Positions 40,100-50,586 of a stretch of DNA of 64,000 bases are shown piece after piece. Under the pieces are notes generated by a model. It made no database searches and was not told where the DNA came from. It was given only the letters and a program-made list of their open reading frames with translations. The position numbers and the translations under genes were made by a program. This DNA comes from an uncultured Pseudomonadota bacterium (lineage in GTDB: Bacteria > Pseudomonadota > Gammaproteobacteria > Xanthomonadales > Wenzhouxiangellaceae), in the NCBI GenBank assembly GCA_937138395.1, contig CAKZPB010000136.1, positions 1 through 64,000 of the forward strand, given 5' to 3'. Each line of letters opens with the position of its first letter. Position 1 is the first letter of the stretch.

Positions 40100-40149
40100 G
40101 ATTGCCAACCAGTGATTGGCTCCGCTCAAACTGCTGATGATGGTCATGA

Positions 40150-41193
<1,044 letters not shown>

Positions 41194-41271
41194 TTCACTC
41201 GGGTTTGAACTGAACCGCAGCTCGATTCCAACGTCCAAGCACACAGTCTTTTGTTGTCCTGGAGTTTGCCA

Positions 41272-42879
41272 ATGCGTTATTTCCAATGGGTTTGTGCACT
41301 GGGTGTTGTTTGCTGGGCCTTGCTGGTGCCCGTGCCTGCAGTCGCAGAACTGCAGTCGGTGGTCGTCTATCCTGACCGGGCCAGCATCACGCGGGTCATC
41401 TCAATCGAGTTCGAGCCCGGACCAGGGCAGATTGAAATCGAGGATCTGCCGGCCGGGATCCTGCGCGACAGCCTGCGCATTTCAGCCGGCCCGAATCAGG
41501 GCCTGCAGTTGGGTTCATTCGAGTTTTCCACGCGACGGGGCATTGACCGGGTCAATCCGCAGGCACGCAGACTCAGCGAACAGATTCAGCAACTCGAGGA
41601 CGATCAGGCCGCAGTTGATGATCGAATGCGCGCACGCGATATGCAGCTCGCGGTATTGAATTCGTTATCGAACCAGTCCGATCGCGATGGATCACTCAGT
41701 ATCGAACAACTGGAGCAGGCGCTTCGAGTCGTTGGTGACAGTGCCGATCAGATTCTGTCAGAACGGCGCCAACTGGACCAGCAGAAACGTGAGCTCTCCA
41801 GCCGGATTCAGCGGCTCGAACGCGAGCTGGCCGATCTTGGCCAACAGCAGCGGGATACCACCGGCCTGACGATCCAGTACGCTGCGAATACATCGGGCGA
41901 TGCCGAATTGCAGTTGGACTATATTGTCATGCAGGCATCCTGGCGCCCGACGTATGAATGGCGGCTCGATACAGACACACGCCAGCTGGAGATGATTCAA
42001 TCGGCCATCATCCGGCAGAATACTGGCGAGGACTGGTCCGACGTGAGCCTCTCGGTCTCGTTGGCCCAACCCAGCACAGGCGGCCGATTACCCGAACTTC
42101 GGACCTGGTGGATCGGAGTTGCAGAACCGCCAACCTCCAAGGCATCCCGTGCGATGGAGCAAGCCGAAATGGCTGCTGACTTCAGCGCCGTCCAGGTCAC
42201 CGGATCAGGCGTGAACCCGGCCGGCCAGTTTGCGGCGGAACTGGCCGGTACTGAATACACGCGCGAATACACCATCAACGGTCGCTCATCGGTTGCCGCG
42301 AATAATCAGGAACAACGTTTCCGGCTGGCCCAACAAGTCATGCAGGTTGATCTGAGTGCGCGCGCAGTGCCGAAACAGCAGCCCAGGGCCTGGTTGTACG
42401 TCGAAGGCGAATTCAGCGGCGAAGCGCCGATGCCACCCGGTCAATTGACCCTGTTCCAGGACAATCGCATCGTTGGGCAACGGTTTTTTGAAGGCATTCG
42501 CCCGGGTGCATCGCTGGCCGCCAGCTTTGGTGTCGATCAGCTGATCGAGATCGATGTTCAACTGATCGAAGAGCAGCGCGCCAGTGCTGGCGTGATTCGT
42601 CGTTCGACCGAGGAACTGCTGAAACATCAGATTCGCATCCACAATCGACATACACAACCGCTCTTGTTGACGGTGCTCGACCGTATGCCGGTATCAACCG
42701 ACGAACGCATCCAGGTCGAATTAACGCGCGACACGACGCGCCCTGACCAGCGCGATGTGGATGATCAGCCGGGTGTACTGGCCTGGTCGATGGAGCTGGA
42801 CGCGGACCAGCAGGAAACCCTGATCGTGGGCTACAGCGTCAGTTATCCGGAGGATATCCAGGGCTTGAGCGGCTGGTAG
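41272..42879 (+). CDS. DUF4139 / mucoidy-inhibitor MuiA-like exported protein
   Basis: Signal peptide, VVVYPDRASITRVISIEFEPG, long coiled coil, C-terminal Cys-poor beta-rich domain (YIVMQASWRPTYEWRLDTD). Confidence 0.8.
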   Translation: MRYFQWVCALGVVCWALLVPVPAVAELQSVVVYPDRASITRVISIEFEPGPGQIEIEDLPAGILRDSLRISAGPNQGLQLGSFEFSTRRGIDRVNPQARRLSEQIQQLEDDQAAVDDRMRARDMQLAVLNSLSNQSDRDGSLSIEQLEQALRVVGDSADQILSERRQLDQQKRELSSRIQRLERELADLGQQQRDTTGLTIQYAANTSGDAELQLDYIVMQASWRPTYEWRLDTDTRQLEMIQSAIIRQNTGEDWSDVSLSVSLAQPSTGGRLPELRTWWIGVAEPPTSKASRAMEQAEMAADFSAVQVTGSGVNPAGQFAAELAGTEYTREYTINGRSSVAANNQEQRFRLAQQVMQVDLSARAVPKQQPRAWLYVEGEFSGEAPMPPGQLTLFQDNRIVGQRFFEGIRPGASLAASFGVDQLIEIDVQLIEEQRASAGVIRRSTEELLKHQIRIHNRHTQPLLLTVLDRMPVSTDERIQVELTRDTTRPDQRDVDDQPGVLAWSMELDADQQETLIVGYSVSYPEDIQGLSGW

Positions 42880-42948
42880 CTCAGCATCTGAAGCGTTTTG
42901 CGCGGCGTTGCTATACTGCGGCGTGATTGACTACGCGCAGGACGTGGA

Positions 42949-45630
42949 ATGGATGACGCCAAGACAAGCCGACTGACCCCGGCGCGCAGGACGTTGCTGG
43001 ATCGCCTGCTGGACCAGGTGCTGGATCTGGAGTCAGATCAGCGACAGGAGGCATTGACAGCCATGGCCCGGACGCACCCGCGCGTGCATGCCCACCTGGC
43101 CCGTCTGGTTGATGCGTCAACTGAACCGACCCAGTATCTCGAAACGCTGTTCAATCGCGTTGGCAGCGCTGCACTCGAGGCTGTTGAACCGGAAACCCCG
43201 AAATTACCGGCCGGCACACGAATCGGCGACTGGCGAATTGTTGACGCCGTAGGTGCCGGCGGGATGGGTCAGGTCTATCGCGCTGAACGAGCCGATGGCT
43301 CGTTCGAGATGACCGCAGCCATCAAGTTCATCCGCACGCCGAATCATGCCCAGTTAAACGATCGCCTGGCGCTGGAACGCCAGCTGCTTGCCCGGCTCGA
43401 TCATCCGAATATTGCGCGCATCATGGATGGCGGCACGCTCGACGACGGCCAAACCTATCTGGTCATGGAATGGGTCGATGGTCAGGACTGGAGTGATTGC
43501 CATGACCGCCTGAGAACCGCTCAGCACGGTGGGCTGCAGCATTTGATCGAAGTCGCCTCGGCAGTTCAGCATGCGCACCAGCGTCGAGTCGTCCACGGCG
43601 ATATCAAACCGGCCAACATCCGCATCATGGATAACGATCGGGTCCGCCTGCTGGACTTCGGTGTTGCACGCCTGCTCAGCAACGACGGCGACGCACACGA
43701 CCGCAAAGCCCTTGCACTGACACCGGCCTATGCGGCGCCAGAGCAGCTGGCAGGTGAACCGGCGTCAACACAAAGCGATATTTTTTCGCTCGGCAAGCTG
43801 ATGACCTGGTTGTTGACCGGCACGACTGAGCCCGATCAGCGCACGGTCGAATCTGCAATCAATCGCCGGCCCCGTACAAAAGCCATCAAAGCGATTATTC
43901 AAAAAGCAACCGCAGCTGACCCTGGTCAGCGTTATGGCGCAGTGTCGGAATTGATCAATGATCTTCAGGCGCTGATTGAACAACGCCCGGTCTCGGTACA
44001 GCGCAACTCGACCATCCAGCGGCTGTTTTTGTGGGCGCGCCGCCATCGCCTGGCGGCCGCGACCGCCAGTTTGGCTGCACTGAGTATTGTTGTTGGCACG
44101 GCAGGACTGGCCTGGCAGGAGCGCATTGTTCGGGCTGAACGCGACCTCGCCCGATTCGAGGCAGAACGTGCAACGCTGATTCGAGAGCAGCTGACGCTAC
44201 TGTTTCGCGAAGCCGGTGAGGAAATTCAGCAGGAGAATGTCACCGCTCGCGACCTGCTGGCCGAAAGTGTACGCGTCGCCGAGCAACTGCACGCAGACGA
44301 TCCGGAAGTCCTGGCTGCGGTTCGCGCATTTCTGGGTGAACTGTACATTGCAATGGATGACTTTGCCGCAGCCGACCCGCTGTTGACCGCGTTTGTCAAC
44401 GATGCCGACGCCCGGGGTTCGCCTGATTTACTGCGTGCGGTGGTGTTGGCAGATCTGTCCCAGATTCGTCTGCGCCAGGGCGAATCTGAAGCCGCACTTG
44501 CATTGGTCGACGAGTCGCTGTCGATCCTGGCGGACCATCCGGCCGATAACCGGGCGCGGCTTGGCGATATTCTGACCATTCGCGGGCAGGCGTTGCGGGG
44601 GCTTGGTCGATGGGACGAGGCCATTAACAGCGCCGAACGTGGCCTGGCCATGGCACAACAGGTGGTGTCTGCACCGTCCCGTCTGCTGGCCACGATCGAG
44701 AACAATCTGGCGACCACCATGATTTACTCCGGACGAACCATGGAAGCTTTGCCACATTTGCGCAAAGCCCTGGACAACTGGCGCGGCCTGGGGCTGGAAG
44801 ACAGCTCGTCGGCCCTGACCGTGATGACCAATCTGGCCAGCCTGTTACATCAGCAGGGCAATCTGGAGCAGGCTGAGCAGTTGTATCGTGAATCCATCGA
44901 GCGTCGCCGTCAGCGGTTTGGCGAGTCAGGCGCACTGGGTGCAGCCTACTTGAACCTGGGTACGCTGCTTACCCAGCGCTACGAATTGGAGCTGGCCGGT
45001 CAGCACGTGCAACAGGGTATCGAGCTGATCGAGCGTTTCGAAGGGGAGCAGACCATCAATCAGGCCCGCGGCTTACTGGTTCGCAGCCGTTGGCGCCTGG
45101 CTGTAGGTGATTTCATCGATGCCCACGACGATGTCAGCGAAGCCTTGCGATTGTTCGATCAGACGCTGGGCAGCGATCATCTGTTCAGTCGCGTAGCGCA
45201 GGCCCAGCAGGCCATGATTGTTGCGCAGGCGGCGCGCGATGAATTCGCCAACTTGAATCAGTTGACCAGCGCACCGGTACGCAACCAGATCGAAGACGTC
45301 ATCGGGAATCTTGAGAACCTGAAACCCCAATCCAATCGGTTTCTGGCGCAGGCTCTGTGCGAACTCGCGCGCTATGACCTGGCAGAACGTTCGCCAGAAC
45401 GTGCACTGGAGGCTGCCAGTCAATGTCTTGACCTGCGGCTGGAATTGACCAGCGAGCGCAATTGGGAAGTTGCCGAAGCGCAGACGATTGTGGCTGCGGC
45501 AGAACTGGTTATGGGATCACAACAGGCTGAAAATGAACTGCAACAAGCACGCAGTCATCTGGTCCAGGTGCTGGGCGATCAGCATCCAAAAGTGCAATGG
45601 TGTGAACGCTGGCTTGATTTAACCAGCTGA
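42949..45630 (+). CDS. transmembrane serine/threonine protein kinase with C-terminal TPR repeats
   Basis: VGAGGMGQVYRAERADGSFEMTAAIKFI; RRVVHGDIKPANIRIM; LLDFGVARLL; TM helix around residue 370; TPR-like repeats. Confidence 0.93.
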   Translation: MDDAKTSRLTPARRTLLDRLLDQVLDLESDQRQEALTAMARTHPRVHAHLARLVDASTEPTQYLETLFNRVGSAALEAVEPETPKLPAGTRIGDWRIVDAVGAGGMGQVYRAERADGSFEMTAAIKFIRTPNHAQLNDRLALERQLLARLDHPNIARIMDGGTLDDGQTYLVMEWVDGQDWSDCHDRLRTAQHGGLQHLIEVASAVQHAHQRRVVHGDIKPANIRIMDNDRVRLLDFGVARLLSNDGDAHDRKALALTPAYAAPEQLAGEPASTQSDIFSLGKLMTWLLTGTTEPDQRTVESAINRRPRTKAIKAIIQKATAADPGQRYGAVSELINDLQALIEQRPVSVQRNSTIQRLFLWARRHRLAAATASLAALSIVVGTAGLAWQERIVRAERDLARFEAERATLIREQLTLLFREAGEEIQQENVTARDLLAESVRVAEQLHADDPEVLAAVRAFLGELYIAMDDFAAADPLLTAFVNDADARGSPDLLRAVVLADLSQIRLRQGESEAALALVDESLSILADHPADNRARLGDILTIRGQALRGLGRWDEAINSAERGLAMAQQVVSAPSRLLATIENNLATTMIYSGRTMEALPHLRKALDNWRGLGLEDSSSALTVMTNLASLLHQQGNLEQAEQLYRESIERRRQRFGESGALGAAYLNLGTLLTQRYELELAGQHVQQGIELIERFEGEQTINQARGLLVRSRWRLAVGDFIDAHDDVSEALRLFDQTLGSDHLFSRVAQAQQAMIVAQAARDEFANLNQLTSAPVRNQIEDVIGNLENLKPQSNRFLAQALCELARYDLAERSPERALEAASQCLDLRLELTSERNWEVAEAQTIVAAAELVMGSQQAENELQQARSHLVQVLGDQHPKVQWCERWLDLTS

Positions 45631-45688
45631 ATTGTCTGGAACCAGGCTCGCCGACCGCCAATACGGTCGGCGGGTCAAGCGAAGTCAA

Positions 45689-45949
45689 TCAGAGATTTCG
45701 GACGTGTTGACCCAGTCGCGTCTTGTGGCGCGCTGCCTTGTTGCGATGCATGATGCCTTTGCTGACAGACCGGTCAATAGCGGGGACGGCTTCGCGATAG
45801 GCTTGTTCGGCCGCGGTCTTGTCTCCAGCCTCAATTGCGCTGAGTACTTTTTTGATCATGGTGCGCACATACGAACGCTGCGCAGCGTTATGCTGACGAT
45901 TCTGCTCGGATTGACGTGCGCGCTTGCGGGCTGATGCACTATTCGCCAC
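45689..45949 (-). CDS. rpsT: 30S ribosomal protein S20
   Basis: MANSASARKRARQSEQNRQHNAAQRSYVRTMIKKVLSAIEAGDK. Confidence 0.97.
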   Translation of the reverse strand: MANSASARKRARQSEQNRQHNAAQRSYVRTMIKKVLSAIEAGDKTAAEQAYREAVPAIDRSVSKGIMHRNKAARHKTRLGQHVRNL

Positions 45950-46099
45950 GGGTAGCTCCTGTAAACAATTAATTTTGGAAAATCAGCCAGCTAGTATGCC
46001 GTTTCAAACGCCTATCGTCAAGATCAAGAACGCATTTCGTGCAGGTCTATTCTTGGGTCATCCGCAAAGGCAACCAGACGCTGCAGGCTCCTTAAACCA

Positions 46100-47686
46100 A
46101 TGAAATTATTGAAGTCCAGCGCCGCGTTTGGCGCAATGACCCTGATCTCGAGAATACTGGGCTTTGCACGCGACGTCGTGCTGGCGCGTTTTTTCGGGGC
46201 AGGCATGATCATGGACGCCTTCGCCGCTGCATTCCGACTGCCCAATCTGCTGCGCAGAATTTTCGCCGAAGGCTCGTTTTCGCTGGCCTTTGTACCCGTG
46301 TTCTCCGAAGCGCGCGAACAAGATGATCCGAAAGCGCTGCGTGAATTGATTGATGCTGTCGCTGGCAGCCTGCTGGCCATTCTGCTGGTGGTCACAGCCA
46401 TTGGTGTTCTGATGGCGCCGCTGATCATGCGCATTGTAGTGCCCGGGTTTGCCGACAACCCGGAGCAGATGCAGCTGGCCGGCGATTTATTGCGCGTGAT
46501 GTTCCCGTATTTGATGCTGGTGTCGCTGACCGCGATGGCTGCAGGCATTCTGAACACGATCGGGCGATTTGCGCTGCCCGCACTGACGCCAGTCATGCTG
46601 AATGTCAGCATCATTGTGGCGGCCGTTGCGTTCAGCCACTATTTTGAACGGCCGATCATGGCGGTCGCCTGGGGCGTTCTGATTGCCGGTTTTCTACAGC
46701 TGATGATGCTGATGCCGGCGCTGATGCGCCATGGTCTGCTGCCGCGACCGCGCACTCAGTTTCAACATGCCGGCGTGCGCAAGATCGGCAAGCTGATGCT
46801 GCCGACCTTGTTCGGCTCATCCGTTGCTCAGATCAACCTGCTGTTCGACACGTTTCTGGCCTCTTTGCTGATTGCCGGAAGTGTCAGCTGGCTTTACTAT
46901 TCGGAGCGGCTGATGGACTTTCCGCTCGGGATTTTCGGTGTTGCATTGGCCACAGTGATTCTGCCGACCCTGTCCCGCATGCACGCGCACAGCGATCATC
47001 AGCAGTTCCGACAGACGCTGGAATGGGCACTGACGCTGGGCATGGTCATTGGCGTACCGGCTGCTGTCGGCCTGATGCTGCTGGCCGAACCACTGATGCT
47101 GACGCTGTTCCAGCGCGGTGAATTTTCGCTGCAGGATGCGCAATGGGCGGGCTTCGCACTATCGACCTATTGCCTGGGCCTGCCTGCCTTCATCGCCGTA
47201 AAAATACTTGCGCCTGCCTATTATTCGCGCCAGGACACCGTGACGCCGGTCAAGATTGCCGTGGTCGCTCTACTCAGCAACATGCTCTTGAATGTCGTGT
47301 TTGTCGGCCTGTTGGTGCTCTACTGGACCGAACCCGGCGGCGGTTGGTGGCAGCGGATGCAGCAGTCGCCCGGTATTCACGCCGGGCTGGCGCTGGCATC
47401 ATCGGCGTCTGGCTGGTTGAACGCAGGTCTGCTTTGGTATTTCCTTAAGCGCAGTGGTTCACAGCCGGATCTGCAGTGGAAACAGGCGCTGCGCATTATT
47501 TTTGCCGCCATCGGTATGGGCCTGATGGTCGTCTGGCTATCGCCGCCGATCGAGCAGTGGCAAGCCGCTTCAGGCACGCAGCGCGTGTTGTGGGCGGGTT
47601 CAACGATCACCAGTGGTGCGGCGGCATTTGGCCTTTTATTGATGGTGTTCGGCATGCGCAAGCACCATCTGATTCGTTCAGATTGA
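46100..47686 (+). CDS. murJ: lipid II flippase MurJ
   Basis: MKLLKSSAAFGAMTLISRILGFARDVVLARFFGAGMIMDAFAAAFRLPNLLRRIFAEGSFSLAFVPVFSE. Confidence 0.97.
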   Translation: MKLLKSSAAFGAMTLISRILGFARDVVLARFFGAGMIMDAFAAAFRLPNLLRRIFAEGSFSLAFVPVFSEAREQDDPKALRELIDAVAGSLLAILLVVTAIGVLMAPLIMRIVVPGFADNPEQMQLAGDLLRVMFPYLMLVSLTAMAAGILNTIGRFALPALTPVMLNVSIIVAAVAFSHYFERPIMAVAWGVLIAGFLQLMMLMPALMRHGLLPRPRTQFQHAGVRKIGKLMLPTLFGSSVAQINLLFDTFLASLLIAGSVSWLYYSERLMDFPLGIFGVALATVILPTLSRMHAHSDHQQFRQTLEWALTLGMVIGVPAAVGLMLLAEPLMLTLFQRGEFSLQDAQWAGFALSTYCLGLPAFIAVKILAPAYYSRQDTVTPVKIAVVALLSNMLLNVVFVGLLVLYWTEPGGGWWQRMQQSPGIHAGLALASSASGWLNAGLLWYFLKRSGSQPDLQWKQALRIIFAAIGMGLMVVWLSPPIEQWQAASGTQRVLWAGSTITSGAAAFGLLLMVFGMRKHHLIRSD

Positions 47687-47758
47687 GTCCCCGCATCCAG
47701 GCTTGAAACCATGCATTCACTGGTTTCCGCTTGTCGCCCAACAGGTACAATCGCGCCC

Positions 47759-48739
47759 ATGCAGCTGATTCGAAGACTCCCCTGCCGATTGACCGATGCA
47801 CGACCCAGCGCTCTGGCAATCGGCAATTTCGACGGCCTCCACCGCGGTCACCAGGCCTTAATCGAATGTGCCGTGAGCCTGACACCCGACAATGCACCTT
47901 CGCTGATGTGCTTCGAACCGCTGCCGCAAACCCTGTTCGCGCCAGACCAGCCCGTACCGAGGCTGATGGGTTTGCGCGATCGCTTGCGAGTGAGCGAATC
48001 GATGGGCATTCAGCGTTTGTTTCAACTGCCGTTTGATCTTGATTTTGCGGGCTTGTCGCCGCAGCAGTTTATCGACCGGGCCATCATTGACGGTGCCCGG
48101 GCGCAGCATGTGATTGTCGGTCAGGATTTCCGTTTTGGTCACCGTGCAGCCGGTGATGTCGATCTGCTGCGTCGCCTGGGTGGCAGCCTCGGCTTTGACG
48201 TTCACGTGATTGAGCCGATCATGGCAAGCGATGATGAAAAGGTATCGTCCACGGGGCTACGTACGGCGCTGAACGATGGCAATCTTGACCGCGCCGAAGC
48301 CATGCTCGGACGCCGCTATGCCCTGTCCGGCCGGGTCCTTCGGGGCCAGCAACTCGGCCGTACGCTCGGCTTCCCAACCCTGAATCTGAGCGTACCCGTA
48401 CCGCCGGCGCTGGCGGGCATCTTTGCGGTTTGCGTCAATGGGCTCGACGACGCTTCTGCCCTTGCACGCTGGCCCGGTGTCGCCAGCCTCGGCAAACGCC
48501 CCACCGTCAACGGTAAAGAATGGCTGCTCGAGGTGCACCTGATTGATTTTGACGGCGATCTATACGGCCACCACGTGTCTGTGGAGTTTATCGCCAAGCG
48601 TCGGGACGAGGCCCATTTCGACAACCTGAATGATATGACGGCAGTCATGCAGCAGGATTTTCGCTGGGCCCGCGAACAATTGCAGCCGATTGTGACAAGC
48701 GAGACACCCTCTGAACAACGCTGTGCGGACGTTCCCTAA
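47759..48739 (+). CDS. ribF: bifunctional riboflavin kinase/FAD synthetase
   Basis: ALAIGNFDGLHRGHQALI; GRTLGFPTLNL; start estimated at 47759. Confidence 0.95.
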   Translation: MQLIRRLPCRLTDARPSALAIGNFDGLHRGHQALIECAVSLTPDNAPSLMCFEPLPQTLFAPDQPVPRLMGLRDRLRVSESMGIQRLFQLPFDLDFAGLSPQQFIDRAIIDGARAQHVIVGQDFRFGHRAAGDVDLLRRLGGSLGFDVHVIEPIMASDDEKVSSTGLRTALNDGNLDRAEAMLGRRYALSGRVLRGQQLGRTLGFPTLNLSVPVPPALAGIFAVCVNGLDDASALARWPGVASLGKRPTVNGKEWLLEVHLIDFDGDLYGHHVSVEFIAKRRDEAHFDNLNDMTAVMQQDFRWAREQLQPIVTSETPSEQRCADVP

Positions 48740-48859
48740 CCCAATCCCCAGCCGATCAAGTCACCCATTTCGGCAGCAATGGAGTGCCAGACGCTGAAAT
48801 CGCAGGGACGCGTCCGCGTACAATGTAGGATTGAATCTGCCGCACGCACATAGACCCGA

Positions 48860-49372
48860 ATGGAAACTGTTCTACCGCGCATGACCCTGCCACGCTATGG
48901 CGCCTGGTTGCTGTTGGCGCTGTTCGTGGTCATTCTTGACCTCTGGACCAAACACCTGGCCAGTTCCAATCTGGAGCTGTATCGGCCCGTTGCACTGACC
49001 AGCTGGTTCAATCTGACGCTGGCGCACAACGACGGGGCCGCGTTCAGCCTGTTGGCGGATGCCGGCGGCTGGCAACGCTGGTTTTTTGTCACCGTCGCCA
49101 TCGGCATCAGTGTTTTCCTGCTGGTCTGGCTGTCGCAGCTTCCGCATCAGGCGCGCGCACTGCCAGTCGCGCTGATGCTATTGCTGGGCGGCGCCGTCGG
49201 CAATCTGGTTGATCGACTCCGCTTTGGCTATGTCGTGGATTTTATCGATCTGCATGCGCGCGGCTGGCACTGGCCTGCGTTCAATATTGCCGACAGCGCC
49301 ATCGTGATCGGCGTTACCGTCCTGCTGATCGAAAGTCTGCTTCCTCCACGCCAGCCGGCCCAGCCGGACTAG
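48860..49372 (+). CDS. lspA: lipoprotein signal peptidase
   Basis: LFVVILDLWTKHLA; FNLTLAHNDGAAFSLLAD; GGAVGNLVDRLRFGYVVDFIDL; FNIADSAIVIGV. Confidence 0.97.
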   Translation: METVLPRMTLPRYGAWLLLALFVVILDLWTKHLASSNLELYRPVALTSWFNLTLAHNDGAAFSLLADAGGWQRWFFVTVAIGISVFLLVWLSQLPHQARALPVALMLLLGGAVGNLVDRLRFGYVVDFIDLHARGWHWPAFNIADSAIVIGVTVLLIESLLPPRQPAQPD

Positions 49373-49405
49373 CCTTGCATCTCAACTGATCGCCTTCATC
49401 AACCG

Positions 49406-50458
49406 GTGACCGGACAGAAACGCATCATCATTGTCGGGGCTGGAATTGCCGGCCTGACCACGGCTTTTTGGCTGCATCAGTCGGGCCACCAACTGCTGTT
49501 GATCGACGCCGGCGAAGTCGGTCAGGAATCCACCTGGGCTGGCGGCGGCATTATTTCGGCCGTGCCGCCCTGGAACTATCCAGATCTGGTCAATCGATGG
49601 GTCTCGCGCAGTAGAGCGCTCTACCCATCGATGATTGAAGTGCTTGAACAGCGCACCGGCATCGACTGCGAATACCGTACCAGTGGTCTGGTTTTGACTG
49701 GATGGCCCATGACAGCAGCAACCGCCTGGCTCGCTGCCAACGCAGTGACAGCCATGACCGGGCCACTGAAAAACTTCCAACCCAACCTGTCGAGTCCGGA
49801 ACAGGATGCAATCCTGCTGCCGGACGTCACCCAGGTCCGCAACCCCCGATTGGCCAGTGCGTTTCGCGCATGGCTCGACCATCAGCCGATCGACCTGCTT
49901 GAACACACAGCCGTCGAGCGTGTGCTGCTCAGCCACAAACGAGTGCAAGGTGTACGCACCGTCCGGGGTGATACGATTCCGGCACGCCACGTCGTGCTTG
50001 CTTGCGGCGCGTGGACCGATCGGATTCTGCTACGTTCCGGGCTCGATCGATTGGGTATCGAGGCCATTCGCGGCCAGATGCTGCTGTACAGGCCCCAACC
50101 GGCGTTGCTGAACCATATCATCAACACGCCGGCAGGCTACTTGATTCCCAGACAGGATGGGCGCATCCTGGCCGGAGCCACCGTCGAATCGGTCGGCATT
50201 GATCGCCGTCCGAGCCACACCGGCTTTCAGCAGCTGGCCGAAATGGCGCAACAATTGCTTCCCGCGCTCGAGCCAGACTGCATTGAGTTGCATTGGTCCG
50301 GTTTGCGCCCCGGCATCCGCGGCGACGAGCCAGTCTGCGGCCCGCATGATCTGAACCACGGCCTTTGGTTACAATCGGGAGGGTTCAGAAATGGCCTTGG
50401 CATTGCACCTGCAGCCGCAGAGCACTTGACCCAACAGATGAATCAGGCCGTGTCTTGA
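49406..50458 (+). CDS. thiO: FAD-dependent glycine oxidase ThiO-like
   Basis: GTG start; IIIVGAGIAGLTTAFWLHQSGHQLLLIDAGEVGQESTWAGGGIIS...GLRPGIRGDEPVCGP. Confidence 0.85.
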   Translation: MTGQKRIIIVGAGIAGLTTAFWLHQSGHQLLLIDAGEVGQESTWAGGGIISAVPPWNYPDLVNRWVSRSRALYPSMIEVLEQRTGIDCEYRTSGLVLTGWPMTAATAWLAANAVTAMTGPLKNFQPNLSSPEQDAILLPDVTQVRNPRLASAFRAWLDHQPIDLLEHTAVERVLLSHKRVQGVRTVRGDTIPARHVVLACGAWTDRILLRSGLDRLGIEAIRGQMLLYRPQPALLNHIINTPAGYLIPRQDGRILAGATVESVGIDRRPSHTGFQQLAEMAQQLLPALEPDCIELHWSGLRPGIRGDEPVCGPHDLNHGLWLQSGGFRNGLGIAPAAAEHLTQQMNQAVS

Positions 50459-50586
50459 GCGCGAAACTGTGAATTCGCTGCAGAAACAGGCTTCAAATCA
50501 AGCGCTCGGGGGCGTTGTAATCTCGGCCCGATTGCGTGAAAATACATCAGGTAGTTAGGGCACTGACCTGAAAACAGGAGAACAGT

